A DNA stretch of 64,000 nt, taken from positions 72,201 to 136,200 of the forward strand of contig JAYWLB010000107.1 in the NCBI GenBank assembly GCA_035967665.1, read 5' to 3'. This DNA comes from Arctic95D-9 sp035967665 (GTDB lineage: Bacteria > Verrucomicrobiota > Verrucomicrobiia > Verrucomicrobiales > DEV007). The notes beneath the pieces are model-generated. The model saw nothing but the letters and a program-made list of their open reading frames with translations, was not told the origin of the DNA and did no database searches. This document shows, piece after piece, positions 35,695 to 45,161 of the stretch (positions are counted from its first letter, which is position 1; every line of letters starts with the position of its first letter). The position numbers were made by a program, and so were the translations under genes.

Positions 35695-36666
35695 TCAGAT
35701 CCATTTCTTTTTCCTGAAAAACAACATCAGGCAGGTGACAATAATTGCCATGACCCCGAGAAGAACAAAGTAGGCACCTCTCCACCCGAGTTCCGGAATG
35801 TATACAAAATTCATTCCGTAAAGCCCCGCTAAAAACCCGAGGGGAATAAAAACCGCACTGACGATCGTGAGAACTTTCATGATCTCATTCAATCGGTGCG
35901 AGGACATCGACAGGTATCCTTCGATAAGATCTGAACACATTTCGTAATAGAGCAAAGCGAGACTGTTGCAGCGCTCCTGCTGCTCGTAGAGATCATTCAA
36001 ATGGTGCTTCAATTCATCTGCGAAACTGAGCTCGGGTTCGTGACGCATCTGATTGATGAGCAGTTCATGATAAAGGAGAACGCGACGAAGGCGCTTCAAG
36101 TCGCTTTTATGAATGGTCAACTCAGCGAGGATCTCGTTCCCTACCGAAGAATCGAGAACCCCTTCCTCGAGGGCATCGAGACGCGGCTCGAGCTTGAAAA
36201 GAATATCGCGGTAGTCCTCAATGAGGAGCCTGACGAGACGCACCATCGCGCTTTCGCTCCCCGCACGAAAAACTGAGGGATCCCTTTCGATCTCAGCCCT
36301 GAATTCGTCGACGCATACGATATCGCCCGAGGCACGGGTGACGAGGAATCCATCCCCCAGAAAAATGGCGAGCTGCTCGGCTTTGAAATTAATATCAACG
36401 GCCCCGGCGGAGAGTGCTTTGAAGATCAGAAGAGTGGTGTTCCCGAAATGCTCAAACTTGGGAGGGTGCCGATCTCTTTTTGCGTCCTGCAGGCCGAGAG
36501 GATGGAGATTGAACTCCTCTTCAAGAAATGCTTCCGCCTCGTCGCTTACCGCACCTGAAATGTGCAGCCACAAAGTGCTCCCGGGATTTTCCCGCCACTC
36601 AGAAAGCAAAGATTGATCGCCCTCTGCGAGCGCTTCTGTTGTCGAATTCCAAAGGTAACATTTCAT
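35695..36666 (-). CDS. CorA/ZntB-family metal ion transporter
   Basis: A 323-residue protein whose start is set at 36666 by a GGGAG ribosome site about 7 bases upstream; an ATG at 36690 is also in frame. The large N-terminal cytoplasmic funnel domain is followed by a long helix (residues about 160-250) and two C-terminal membrane helices. YGMNF, the CorA pore-mouth signature, is present in GLYGMNFVYIPELGW, and the C-terminus KKKW is the basic tail. It probably carries Mg2+, Co2+ or Zn2+. It is divergent from mgtE across a 188-base gap with a large inverted repeat. Confidence 0.9.
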   Translation of the reverse strand: MKCYLWNSTTEALAEGDQSLLSEWRENPGSTLWLHISGAVSDEAEAFLEEEFNLHPLGLQDAKRDRHPPKFEHFGNTTLLIFKALSAGAVDINFKAEQLAIFLGDGFLVTRASGDIVCVDEFRAEIERDPSVFRAGSESAMVRLVRLLIEDYRDILFKLEPRLDALEEGVLDSSVGNEILAELTIHKSDLKRLRRVLLYHELLINQMRHEPELSFADELKHHLNDLYEQQERCNSLALLYYEMCSDLIEGYLSMSSHRLNEIMKVLTIVSAVFIPLGFLAGLYGMNFVYIPELGWRGAYFVLLGVMAIIVTCLMLFFRKKKWI

Positions 36667-36737
36667 AAGCTGACTCCCGCGCCATTCCATTCAATCGGGG
36701 GACTGCTCTATCATTCACATTTTACGCCGCTTTGCGA

Positions 36738-36778
36738 CTGTGAAAGCAGGTCATCGTTCGCCGCCCCTGCTTTCTCAG
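36738..36778. promoter_or_regulatory. Large inverted repeat between divergent corA-type and mgtE genes
   Basis: CTGTGAAAGCAGG (36738-36750) pairs with CCTGCTTTCTCAG (36766-36778): 12 of 13 positions complementary, with one T-T mismatch and a 15-base spacer. No T-tract follows. It sits about 72 bases from the corA-type start and 77 from the mgtE start. As DNA it could be an operator; as RNA, a leader hairpin. It does not look like a known M-box. Confidence 0.5.
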
Positions 36779-36854
36779 GTTCGCTCCGGAAATGACGCGG
36801 AAGGGTCAAAATTACCCGATCTGTCGATGAAAAGTAGCAAAGAGCGGGGATTCA

Positions 36855-38279
36855 GTGTATCGGCTGAAAGGCAATTTAACTCAATTTTTTGACCTCATGG
36901 CTGAAGTTTCCCTCCCCGCTCCCGAATCCGATCGCCTCTGGACCGATTTAAGTGATCGCATTGAAGCGTCGGACGCGGCCGGTGCTGCTGAAATCCTCGC
37001 AAGCCTCAGTGTCGAGGAACAGAAACTCGCGCTGGCCCACCTTTCCGGAGAAGAGCAGGCCATCCTCATGGAGTCACTTTTGCCGAGCGAGGCAGCTGAC
37101 ATCCTGGAAAACCTGCCCGAAGCTCAGGCCGCGGATATTCTCGAGGACCTCCCCTCCGAAGCAGCGGCTGACATTTTCGAGGAAATGTCAGGATCAACCG
37201 GTGCTGATCTACTTAGGGAAATGCAGAGCGACGACTCGGCCGCCGTCCTCGCGGAGATGGACGATCCGGACAGGGCGGACAGGCTCCGGGAGCGTTCAGA
37301 GTACCCGTGGGATACCGCAGGCGGCCTGATGCGCGCGTCTTTCGCCTCTTTTTACGAAACCGCAACGGTTGGAGACGTCCTCAGGGAACTAGGCGAAAAT
37401 GCAGAGCACTACGCAGACATGGACGTGCAATACGTCTACGTGACATCACCCCAAGGCGAACTCAGGGGCGTGCTCCGCCTCCGCGACCTCGTCCTTTCGA
37501 AGCGAGCGAATCCGGTCACCTCGGTGATGATCGCAAATCCGGTCCGGGTGAAGGTAGCCGATGATTTCGAATCACTCCGCAGCACATTCGAAGAGAAAGG
37601 TTATATCGGCCTTCCCGTCGTTGAAGATTCAGAAAAGCTGGTCGGTGTCATTACCCGTCAGGAGGTGCGTGAAGCCACCGCGGAGCACCAGACGGAAGAT
37701 TACCTGCATTCATCCGGTATTCTCGGCGGTGAAGAACTGCGCAGTATGCCGCTGATCAACCGCTGCGGACGAAGGCTGGCCTGGCTCGGACCTAACATTG
37801 TTTTAAACATTGTCGCGGCCAGTGTCATCGCCATGTATGAGGACACCCTCCAGGCGGTCATCGCTCTCGCAGTCTTTCTCCCTATCGTCTCTGACATGAG
37901 CGGTTGCTCGGGCAATCAGGCGGTGGCCGTCAGTATCCGCGAACTGACACTGGGTTTGATCCGTCCGAACGAGTTCCGTCGAATCTTCTGGAAAGAGGGC
38001 CTCCTCGGGATATTCAACGGCCTCGTCCTCGGACTTATCCTAGGCACCATCGCCGGTGTCTGGAAGGGGAACGTCTGGCTCGGACTCGTCGTGGGGGGAG
38101 CGCTCTTTCTGAATACGATTGTCTCGGTTCTCCTCGGCGGGTGCGTTCCACTGGTCCTGAAACGCCTCAAGGTGGACCCCGCTTTGGCTGCCGGTCCTAT
38201 CCTGACCACCTGCACCGATATGTTCGGATTTTTCCTCGTCCTGAACCTCGCCTCAATAGCGATGTCAAAGCTGGTCTAG
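36855..38279 (+). CDS. mgtE: Magnesium transporter MgtE
   Basis: A 474-residue Mg2+ channel/transporter. The start shown is GTG at 36855 with a weak GCGGGG site; the ATG at 36897 (MAEVSLPAP) is equally possible. The N domain (about 45-150) is a helical superhelix rich in repeated LENLPEAQAADILEDLP-like units. Two CBS domains follow (about 150-290; VQYVYVTSPQGELRGVL, GYIGLPVVEDSEKLVGV), then five membrane helices. The pore region AVAVSIRELTLGLI and the end LAAGPILTTCTDMFGF match the family. Cytosolic Mg2+ closes such channels through the N and CBS domains. Confidence 0.93.
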   Translation: MYRLKGNLTQFFDLMAEVSLPAPESDRLWTDLSDRIEASDAAGAAEILASLSVEEQKLALAHLSGEEQAILMESLLPSEAADILENLPEAQAADILEDLPSEAAADIFEEMSGSTGADLLREMQSDDSAAVLAEMDDPDRADRLRERSEYPWDTAGGLMRASFASFYETATVGDVLRELGENAEHYADMDVQYVYVTSPQGELRGVLRLRDLVLSKRANPVTSVMIANPVRVKVADDFESLRSTFEEKGYIGLPVVEDSEKLVGVITRQEVREATAEHQTEDYLHSSGILGGEELRSMPLINRCGRRLAWLGPNIVLNIVAASVIAMYEDTLQAVIALAVFLPIVSDMSGCSGNQAVAVSIRELTLGLIRPNEFRRIFWKEGLLGIFNGLVLGLILGTIAGVWKGNVWLGLVVGGALFLNTIVSVLLGGCVPLVLKRLKVDPALAAGPILTTCTDMFGFFLVLNLASIAMSKLV

Positions 38280-38346
38280 TTCCGGAGGCCTACATCAGCC
38301 ACCCCGGATCATTGCAGAGTGACCGGGTTGGTTCTATTTTGGAGGC

Positions 38347-40020
38347 TTGAAACTCCGGCTCACTATTCCCCTCGCCGCCACTCTGGCTCTTTCCGTTTTC
38401 GCTCAATCGGGACTCGGCGCACCCCTCGTCAATGTCAGGGACTTCGGAGCCAAAGGTGATGCGGAGACCGACGACACCGAAGCGATCCGAAGAGCCCTCT
38501 CCGCGTCCTCACGCGTCCACTTTCCCTCCGGGGTTTACCTGATCTCTGACGGAATTGAACTTCCTGAAAACGCCTCAATCTCCGGCGATGGTTCTCCCTC
38601 CCTCGGCGTTTTTCCCCGGGGAGGCGATGACAAACGCTGCTTCGCGCCCGGCAAACGAAAGGACTTACCCGGCAGCACGCTTCTCTTCCGGGGCACAGGC
38701 ACACAGAGATCTCTCACGGGGCGAAGCGACCTTTTCTCATCACTTCGCTATGCGATCAAAACGGCACCGATTTACCCCTATCACGTGGAAGGTCTCTCCA
38801 TCGCGGTCGACCTCGATGTTTACGACGCCGGGGGAAAACTAACCACTCCCGAAAACGACAATCGTTCAGACTTCGACGTCGGGCTTCTCGTTGATGATTC
38901 CGCTGCGGGAACGGTCCGCGATGTCGCGGTCTTCGGTTTCTGGAAAAAGGCGGGACTCGCCATTGTCTCTCGCGGCCAGGGGGACAATCCCGACTACAAC
39001 ACCTTCTGGAACAGCTCGTTTATGGGCGAGCACGGCGTCGCCTTGCTGGGCCAGGAGGATGCCAAAAGCCCGGGCCTTTCAGGAACGCAGTTTTACGGCT
39101 GTAGAATTTTCGCGAATGACCATCATTTTCGCGGAGCGGGCCAATGGGGAACGGCGGCCCTGTATATCGACGGCGACACCAGCGGAAGACGCGCCGACCT
39201 GAACGGTCACTACTTCTTTGGCGGCGGCATCCGCACCTATAATAACACTGCAGTGAAGCTGGATCATGCCTCGAACATTTCCTTCCACGGGGTGGTTTTC
39301 GAAGTGCCCTCCTTTGACGGAAAGAATAACGAAGGAGCCGGGCAATCAGGAAAGGTGGTGGGTACCGCCAACACACGAGACGTCCATTTTTTCGGCTGCC
39401 GCATGCACGAACTCGGGATCGACGAACTGGGAAAAACGATGAGCGATGGCTCCCTCGTCGTTTCTCCGGATCCCTTTCGCGGAATATCCGCGCACGAAGA
39501 CGGCAGTGTTGTCAGGCTCCTGCCATCACACAAAAGAGGCCCCGGAATACAATTCACCGAGGACGGTTCCTCCGCCAACCACGGCTGGTCCATTCGACTG
39601 GAGGATGACGGAGAACTCGTTTTCCGCCATGAAAACCAACTTCAGGCAACCCTCTCCCGCGACGGATTACTCCAAACCAAATCCATCGAATCCAAATTGC
39701 TCACTTCTTCTGCACTCTCGGTCGGAAACACACTTTCAGCAGAGATCAATGATGGCACCGCTGAAGTGCGCGGGTCACGACTCATCCTCAAAAGCAGCAA
39801 ACCGGCGAACCTGAACCGACTGAGAGAAGGCACCGAAGGGCAGATCCTGATTCTCGAAAAAGCGGCGGACTCCGCTCCCGTTTCCATTCCGGGAGACAAC
39901 AAAGGCAACCTTTCTCTAACACGTGCCTATTCCTTCTCTCGTCGCGGATCAAGAATCACCCTGATGAAAAGCGGTGAACAATGGGTGGAGATCGCGAGAA
40001 CTCCGACTCCGCTGAAATGA
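38347..40020 (+). CDS. Exported pectate-lyase-like beta-helix protein
   Basis: A 557-residue protein with a signal peptide (MKLRLTIPLAATLALSVFAQS). The start is TTG at 38347, the only start codon after the in-frame TGA at 38320. The GGAGG ribosome site at 38341 is only one base upstream, which is unusually close. VNVRDFGAKGDAETDDTEAIRRAL is the pectate_lyase_3 (GH28-like/phage tailspike) start. Repeated short beta units continue to about residue 370. The last 130 residues (QATLSRDGLLQTKSIESKLL, GTEGQILILEKAADSAPV) resemble phage-fibre-type C-terminal domains. A polysaccharide lyase or binding role is inferred. Confidence 0.82.
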   Translation: MKLRLTIPLAATLALSVFAQSGLGAPLVNVRDFGAKGDAETDDTEAIRRALSASSRVHFPSGVYLISDGIELPENASISGDGSPSLGVFPRGGDDKRCFAPGKRKDLPGSTLLFRGTGTQRSLTGRSDLFSSLRYAIKTAPIYPYHVEGLSIAVDLDVYDAGGKLTTPENDNRSDFDVGLLVDDSAAGTVRDVAVFGFWKKAGLAIVSRGQGDNPDYNTFWNSSFMGEHGVALLGQEDAKSPGLSGTQFYGCRIFANDHHFRGAGQWGTAALYIDGDTSGRRADLNGHYFFGGGIRTYNNTAVKLDHASNISFHGVVFEVPSFDGKNNEGAGQSGKVVGTANTRDVHFFGCRMHELGIDELGKTMSDGSLVVSPDPFRGISAHEDGSVVRLLPSHKRGPGIQFTEDGSSANHGWSIRLEDDGELVFRHENQLQATLSRDGLLQTKSIESKLLTSSALSVGNTLSAEINDGTAEVRGSRLILKSSKPANLNRLREGTEGQILILEKAADSAPVSIPGDNKGNLSLTRAYSFSRRGSRITLMKSGEQWVEIARTPTPLK

Positions 40021-40121
40021 CACCCCTGATCGGACAAGCGGGAAATGTTCGAAACAAGAAATGAAATGAGTTCGCCACGAAATGCGGTGCTTTTCAATCA
40101 GGAAGAGACGAGAAGTATGGA
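40021..40121. other. Intergenic gap before the P-type ATPase
   Basis: A 101-base gap that presumably carries the P-type ATPase promoter. I find no clear -35/-10 pair or hairpin. Confidence 0.4.
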
Positions 40122-42002
40122 ATGAGCGAGGCAACCATCCCCATGGCTCCCGAAATTCGGGACCGGAAACAGGAAATGATCGCTGCTCTCGCCATTGTTG
40201 CGATCTCGACTCACCTTATCCTGCGATATGCTGTCGAAGCCGGGCAACCTTTTGCACAGATCCCGCTCTGGATCACCTTTCTACTGGGCGGAGTGCCCCT
40301 CGTCTACGATCTGGTCAAAAAAGCTTTCCGTCGCGAATTCGGATCTGATCTTCTCGCGGGCATCTCGATTGTGACTTCACTGATCCTCGGAGAATACCTC
40401 GCCGGAACCCTCGTCATCCTGATGCTGTCCGGCGGTGAAGCGCTTGAAGCCTATGCGATACGCGGAGCCTCTTCAGTTCTCCGGGCCCTTGCCAACCGGA
40501 TGCCTACACTCGCCCACCGTCAGTCGGCGAACGGGAGCGAAATCGAAGATGTCGAAGTCAATGAGATCGCGGTCGGTGACTCGATTTTGATCTACCCCCA
40601 CGAGATCTGCCCGGTGGACGGTATCGTGGTCGAGGGTCATAGCGTCATGGATGAATCCTACCTGACCGGGGAGCCCTACATGGTTTCAAAATCACCTGGA
40701 ACGGCGGTTATCTCCGGAGCTCTCAATGGCGAATCAGCGCTCACGATTCGTGCCGAAAAACGCGCTGTTGATTCCCGCTACGCCAAGATCATGGAGGTGA
40801 TGAAAACATCCGAGCAGCAACGCCCCCGCATGCGCAGACTGGGTGATAAACTCGGCGCGATCTACACACCGGTCGCTCTCGCACTCGCGGCAATCGCATG
40901 GCTCGTAAGTGGCGATCCGATTCGATTTCTCTCAGTCCTCGTGATTGCAACGCCCTGCCCGTTGCTTATCGGAATTCCAGTCACAATCATCGGTTCGATC
41001 TCTCTCGCGGCGAAGCGTGCCATCATCGTTCGCGATCCCGCGATTCTCGAGGCTATCGACACGTGCAGAGAAGTGATCTTCGACAAAACCGGAACACTCA
41101 CTTACGGGAGACCCGAGCTGGTCGATCAATTCGTATCCCCCGACTTTGATAAAGACACCGTGCTTTCTCTCACCACCAGCGCGGAACAGTATTCAAAGCA
41201 TCCCCTCTCCGAAGCCATCCAATCGGCGGCAAAGAAAAATGGCAATACGATTCACGAAGTGGAGAAGATCAGTGAAAATCCCGGCGAAGGACTTACCGCG
41301 ACGGTGATGGGAAAAGTGGTGAAAATCACGGGGCGTAAAAAGCTCCGGGACAATCCGCACCTTTACGAACAGCTCCCCGCCTCCGAGGTCGGCCACCTCG
41401 AATGCGTCGTTTTGATCGATGGTGAGTATGCCGCCACCTACCGGTTCCGCGACGTCCCCCGCGAGGACAGCGCCCTATTCGTTGACCACCTTGCGAAACG
41501 GCACGGAATTGAAAATGTGATGCTTCTGTCAGGGGACCGCGACACTGAAGCCCAATATCTCGCTGAGCTCGTCGGAATCAAAGACGTCGAGGGAGATAAA
41601 AGCCCCGAGGAAAAGCTCGCGATTGTCCGCGAAAAAACAGCGGCAAGAAACACCATTTATGTCGGCGACGGAATCAACGATGCGCCGGCCTTGATGGCCG
41701 CAACCGTCGGAATCGCCTTCGGCAAAGGGAGCGACGTAACCGCTGAAGCTGCCGGGGCGGTGATCATGGACAGCTCCCTGAGAAAGCTCGACGAACTCCT
41801 CCACATCGGAAAACGGATGCGTCGCATTGCCCTCCAGAGCGCCGTCGGCGGGATGGCACTCAGCATTGTCGGAATGCTCTTCGCCGCGGCGGGATACCTC
41901 AGTCCGGTTTCCGGGGCAATCCTGCAGGAAGTGATCGACGTCCTCGCAGTGCTCAATGCCCTGCGGGCGGCACTGCCCCCGAAGGCACTAACTGACTACT
42001 AG
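40122..42002 (+). CDS. P1B-type heavy-metal-transporting ATPase without an HMA domain
   Basis: A 626-residue inner-membrane metal pump. There is no N-terminal CxxC metal-binding domain; the protein starts with the first membrane helices. The actuator loop has DESYLTGEP, the ion site is TPCPLLIG (277-281, CPC-like with Cys-Pro-Leu), the phosphorylation site is DKTGTLT (Asp 321), the SEHP-type motif appears as SKHPLSEAI, and GDGINDAPAL is the hinge. The exported ion is not determined; TPCPL differs from the CPC of Cu/Zn pumps. It opens the stress-type gene group and its stop interlocks with the convergent glgX stop (CTAG). Confidence 0.9.
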   Translation: MSEATIPMAPEIRDRKQEMIAALAIVAISTHLILRYAVEAGQPFAQIPLWITFLLGGVPLVYDLVKKAFRREFGSDLLAGISIVTSLILGEYLAGTLVILMLSGGEALEAYAIRGASSVLRALANRMPTLAHRQSANGSEIEDVEVNEIAVGDSILIYPHEICPVDGIVVEGHSVMDESYLTGEPYMVSKSPGTAVISGALNGESALTIRAEKRAVDSRYAKIMEVMKTSEQQRPRMRRLGDKLGAIYTPVALALAAIAWLVSGDPIRFLSVLVIATPCPLLIGIPVTIIGSISLAAKRAIIVRDPAILEAIDTCREVIFDKTGTLTYGRPELVDQFVSPDFDKDTVLSLTTSAEQYSKHPLSEAIQSAAKKNGNTIHEVEKISENPGEGLTATVMGKVVKITGRKKLRDNPHLYEQLPASEVGHLECVVLIDGEYAATYRFRDVPREDSALFVDHLAKRHGIENVMLLSGDRDTEAQYLAELVGIKDVEGDKSPEEKLAIVREKTAARNTIYVGDGINDAPALMAATVGIAFGKGSDVTAEAAGAVIMDSSLRKLDELLHIGKRMRRIALQSAVGGMALSIVGMLFAAAGYLSPVSGAILQEVIDVLAVLNALRAALPPKALTDY

Positions 42003-44092
42003 TCACCCTTCCGCCTCCGAACGAGAACGACGACAGATCGATCCTGAACCCGAAAGATCCTGCTCACTAATGGCTTTGCCTGAGCCGCCGGAACGATGTC
42101 ACCGGGACTTTCAATCGAAGTGTCGACTGTGGTAACCCATTCCTCCGGATCACCTTCCGCGACATGAAAAGGAACCGCCTTCTCTCCGGCATTGATCATG
42201 ACATAGAGATCGTCATCGTTCTCCGCTGCGCCCGCCAAATACCAGGCAATCTGCTGAGATTCATCCGACAAATCGGGAGCTCCCGATGCCCCATACCAAT
42301 GAATATCCTCTCTCCAGAACCGTGACCGCGAGATCGTGGGATGCGTCTTCCGAAAGGAGATCATTTCGCGGAAGAAGCGGAAGACATCCCCGTTCTCCTC
42401 GAGCTGACGCCAATCGAGCCAGCTCGTTTCATTATTTTGATTGTAGGGATTGCTGTTTCCGCCCTGGGAATTCAAGAACTCGTCTCCCATGCGAAACATC
42501 GGGGTGCCATTCGACAACATGAGAAGACAAAAGAAATTCTTTGCCTGCTTCCTCCTCAGTTTCACGACCTCACCGGGAACATTGAGATCCCCTTCCCAGC
42601 CACAATTCCAGCTCGCATCAGGAGCCCCGTCCAGGTTCCCGTGACCATTCGCCCAGTTATTCTTTTCGTTGTAGGCAGTGAGATCATAAAGAGTGAATCC
42701 ATCATGTGAGGAAAAGTAATTAACACTCTGAAAGGGATGGAACGAGTACTCCCGCTCGTCGGAAAAATAGTCAGAACTCCCATACAACCTTGTCATGAGA
42801 TCCCCGACAAGCCCCCGATCCCCCCTGACGAAACGCTGCAGCGTATCCCGATAGGCTGAGTTCCATTGTCGCCAAAGCGTCCCCGGAAAGCGATGCCCCA
42901 ACTGACTGTATCCGGAAGCATCCCACGGTTCCGCTATGAGTCGAAGATCGGCGAGTTCAGGATGAGAGGCGAGCTCTCCGAAAATAGGGGCTTCGTCAGG
43001 ACTGACAGAGCCATCAGGATTCCTTGAAAACACAGAGGCAAGATCAAAACGAAAACCGTCAACTCCGGCATCCACCGCCCAGTAACGGATGCTGTCGATT
43101 ATTAGCTGACGAACAGCCCGGTTTCGAGTGTGAATCGTGTTGCCCGTTCCGGAAAAATTCGCGTAGGGGCGCGCTCCGTTTCCCGACAGCATATAATAGG
43201 TCGAATTGTCGATCCCTTTCAGGCTGAAGACCGGTCCGTTTTCATCACCCTCTGCAGTGTGATTGTAGACAACGTCGAGAATGACTTCAATTCCCGCGTC
43301 GTGAAGCGCCGCCACCATCTCGCAGAATTCCTCGTGTTGCCGACACGACTCCGGGCGGGATGAGTAACCATGATGAGGAGCAAAAAAGCTCACCGGCATA
43401 TACCCCCAGTAATCTTCGCTGCCGGGATCAAACTGAAACACCGGCATCAGCTCGACTGCTGTGATGCCAAGTTCAAGCAGATACGGGATCTTCTCAACCA
43501 AACCGGAAAAGGTTCCCTGAAGAGAGGACTCCACCCCGGAGTTTCGATTCCGGGTAAACCCGCCTACGTGCAACTCGTAAATAATCAGCTCCCGCTCATT
43601 TAACCGCTTTCCCCGCCGCAGCCTGGCATTCCCCTCTCGCTCACAGTCGTCGGGCAGCACTGCCAAGGGAGCACACCCCAGCGTCGATCCGGGTCTTCTC
43701 GCGGCTTCCCTGTCATAGGAATCCGGAAAAAATATCGAGGTGGCGTACGGATCCAAAAGGAGTTTTTCCGGATCGAATGCGTGCCGGTTATATCCCACTC
43801 CGGGCTCGGGGCCGGCGATGCGATACGCGTAATACTCCGCACCGGAAAGCTCCGCGTCAGAAAATCTGCAATGCCAGATCGGCCCCGATTTGTTGAGGCC
43901 AACTTCAAAGTCGTAGCGATAAACCGGCTCAAAAAGATCATGATCCTGGAAGAACAACAGCTCCACGGCATAGGCGTGCTTCGAATAAATCGCAAAATTG
44001 AATCCCTCCCCATCCCTTGAAACCCCCAGCGGGAACGCGGAACCTTCCCGCAATAGCCGTTGGGCTCTATTTGTGTTGAAAGGAATGCTCAT
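41999..44092 (-). CDS. glgX: Glycogen debranching enzyme
   Basis: A 697-residue GH13 isoamylase-type enzyme that removes alpha-1,6 branches from limit dextrins of glycogen. The ATG at 44092 with GGGA upstream is preferred to GTG at 44110. The N-terminal CBM48 domain (FPLGVSRDGEGFNFAIYSKHAYAVELLFF) precedes the barrel. Catalytic motifs: VDGFRFDLASVF (nucleophile Asp), LIAEPWD (acid Glu) and NYFSSHDGFTLYDL (stabilising His-Asp). EVILDVVYNHTAEGDENGP is region I. Convergent and overlapping the P-type ATPase by four bases. Confidence 0.94.
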   Translation of the reverse strand: MSIPFNTNRAQRLLREGSAFPLGVSRDGEGFNFAIYSKHAYAVELLFFQDHDLFEPVYRYDFEVGLNKSGPIWHCRFSDAELSGAEYYAYRIAGPEPGVGYNRHAFDPEKLLLDPYATSIFFPDSYDREAARRPGSTLGCAPLAVLPDDCEREGNARLRRGKRLNERELIIYELHVGGFTRNRNSGVESSLQGTFSGLVEKIPYLLELGITAVELMPVFQFDPGSEDYWGYMPVSFFAPHHGYSSRPESCRQHEEFCEMVAALHDAGIEVILDVVYNHTAEGDENGPVFSLKGIDNSTYYMLSGNGARPYANFSGTGNTIHTRNRAVRQLIIDSIRYWAVDAGVDGFRFDLASVFSRNPDGSVSPDEAPIFGELASHPELADLRLIAEPWDASGYSQLGHRFPGTLWRQWNSAYRDTLQRFVRGDRGLVGDLMTRLYGSSDYFSDEREYSFHPFQSVNYFSSHDGFTLYDLTAYNEKNNWANGHGNLDGAPDASWNCGWEGDLNVPGEVVKLRRKQAKNFFCLLMLSNGTPMFRMGDEFLNSQGGNSNPYNQNNETSWLDWRQLEENGDVFRFFREMISFRKTHPTISRSRFWREDIHWYGASGAPDLSDESQQIAWYLAGAAENDDDLYVMINAGEKAVPFHVAEGDPEEWVTTVDTSIESPGDIVPAAQAKPLVSRIFRVQDRSVVVLVRRRKGD

Positions 44093-44408
44093 GAAAATTC
44101 CCGGCGACACCGCGAGAACAAAGTCCTCGCAAATTATGCCACTCGATCATGCAATGGAAGTCCCCTTTCAGCGCCCTCAAACAAAAAGGACAACATAGGA
44201 TCGGATGAGACCACTGAATGCTGAGTCTATCACCCTGAATATGAACGGAGGATGAGTAAGCCTGCATCAGACTGGCTCCGGTCTTCTACCTGAAGTCAGC
44301 AGTATCGCGTATTCATCTGTCACCACGGTCTCGAAACCGATCAATTTCTGCGCAGTGAATCACAAGACCGGCGGGGAACCACTGGGAGACTTCCGATAGA
44401 ATTTTACT
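44093..44408. other. Intergenic region, 316 bases
   Basis: Between divergent glgX and the cytidylate-kinase-like gene. No RNA gene, open frame with family features, or strong repeat was seen. It must carry both promoters; GATAGAATTTTACT just before 44409 could include a -10 element. Confidence 0.4.
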
Positions 44409-45143
44409 ATGCAAAAGAGAGACTTCTTACTTGATCGCATGGAGTATTTTCTACGAACTCGACTTTCAGAAGAAACTTACTCAAGAGACAAACGGGTGCG
44501 CCCCTCCCTCACGATATCCCGGGAATGTGGCTCGGGAACAGAAGAGATTGGAAGCGCCCTTGTCGAACACCTGAGCGAGGTCGATGATTCGACCGAACTT
44601 GGCTGGGCCCTCTTCAATCAGGGGATGATTGGCAAAATCATCGAAGATCACAACCTCTCCCAGTCGGTTGCGCCTTTCCTCACAGAGAAAACCAAATTCC
44701 CCGTCACCGAAGCTCTCGAGCAGGTTCTCAATCTGCACCCTTCGGAGTGGACGCTCTTTAACTACTCAGCCGATACGATTCGAAACCTCTGCCGGATGGG
44801 CAACGCGATCATCGTCGGGAGAGCGGGTAACTTCGTCACCGCCGACCTCCCGTATACCTTCCATGTTCGCCTCGTTGGATCTCCCCGGAAACGGATCGCG
44901 CACACAGCCGCGCGCCACAAAATCTCAATTGAGCGCGCGACCGCAGTCGTTGAAGAAACTGACAAGTGCCGGACAAAATTCGTAAAACGCTATGCAAAGG
45001 CAAACGTCGACTCCCCCATCTCATACCACCTCATACTCAATACCGATGACCTCGCGCCCGAAACCGCCGCTAGAATCATTGGAGATTCTCTTCTCGAATG
45101 GACACATCAGAAAGAAAGTCAGATCAAAGAAGCAGCCCACTGA
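44409..45143 (+). CDS. Cytidylate-kinase-like protein
   Basis: A 244-residue P-loop protein of the cytidylate kinase-like family (AAA_26 type). LTISRECGSGTEEIGSAL near residue 33 is the nucleotide-binding loop (usual form SREYGSGGxEI). IIVGRAGNFVTADLPYTFHVRLVGSPRKRI matches the family core, and ERATAVVEETDKCRTKFVKRYAKAN is the Arg-rich lid. Members are found outside the classic cmk context and often in stress islands beside universal stress proteins; their true phosphate acceptor is not known. It is convergent with the small gene that follows AraC. Confidence 0.8.
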   Translation: MQKRDFLLDRMEYFLRTRLSEETYSRDKRVRPSLTISRECGSGTEEIGSALVEHLSEVDDSTELGWALFNQGMIGKIIEDHNLSQSVAPFLTEKTKFPVTEALEQVLNLHPSEWTLFNYSADTIRNLCRMGNAIIVGRAGNFVTADLPYTFHVRLVGSPRKRIAHTAARHKISIERATAVVEETDKCRTKFVKRYAKANVDSPISYHLILNTDDLAPETAARIIGDSLLEWTHQKESQIKEAAH

Positions 45144-45161
45144 AGCAGACGCGGCAATCCA

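Noticed and set aside
36667..36854. M-box or other known Mg riboswitch before mgtE
   Set aside because: The gap lacks the conserved helices and sequences of the known classes; only the inverted repeat was retained.
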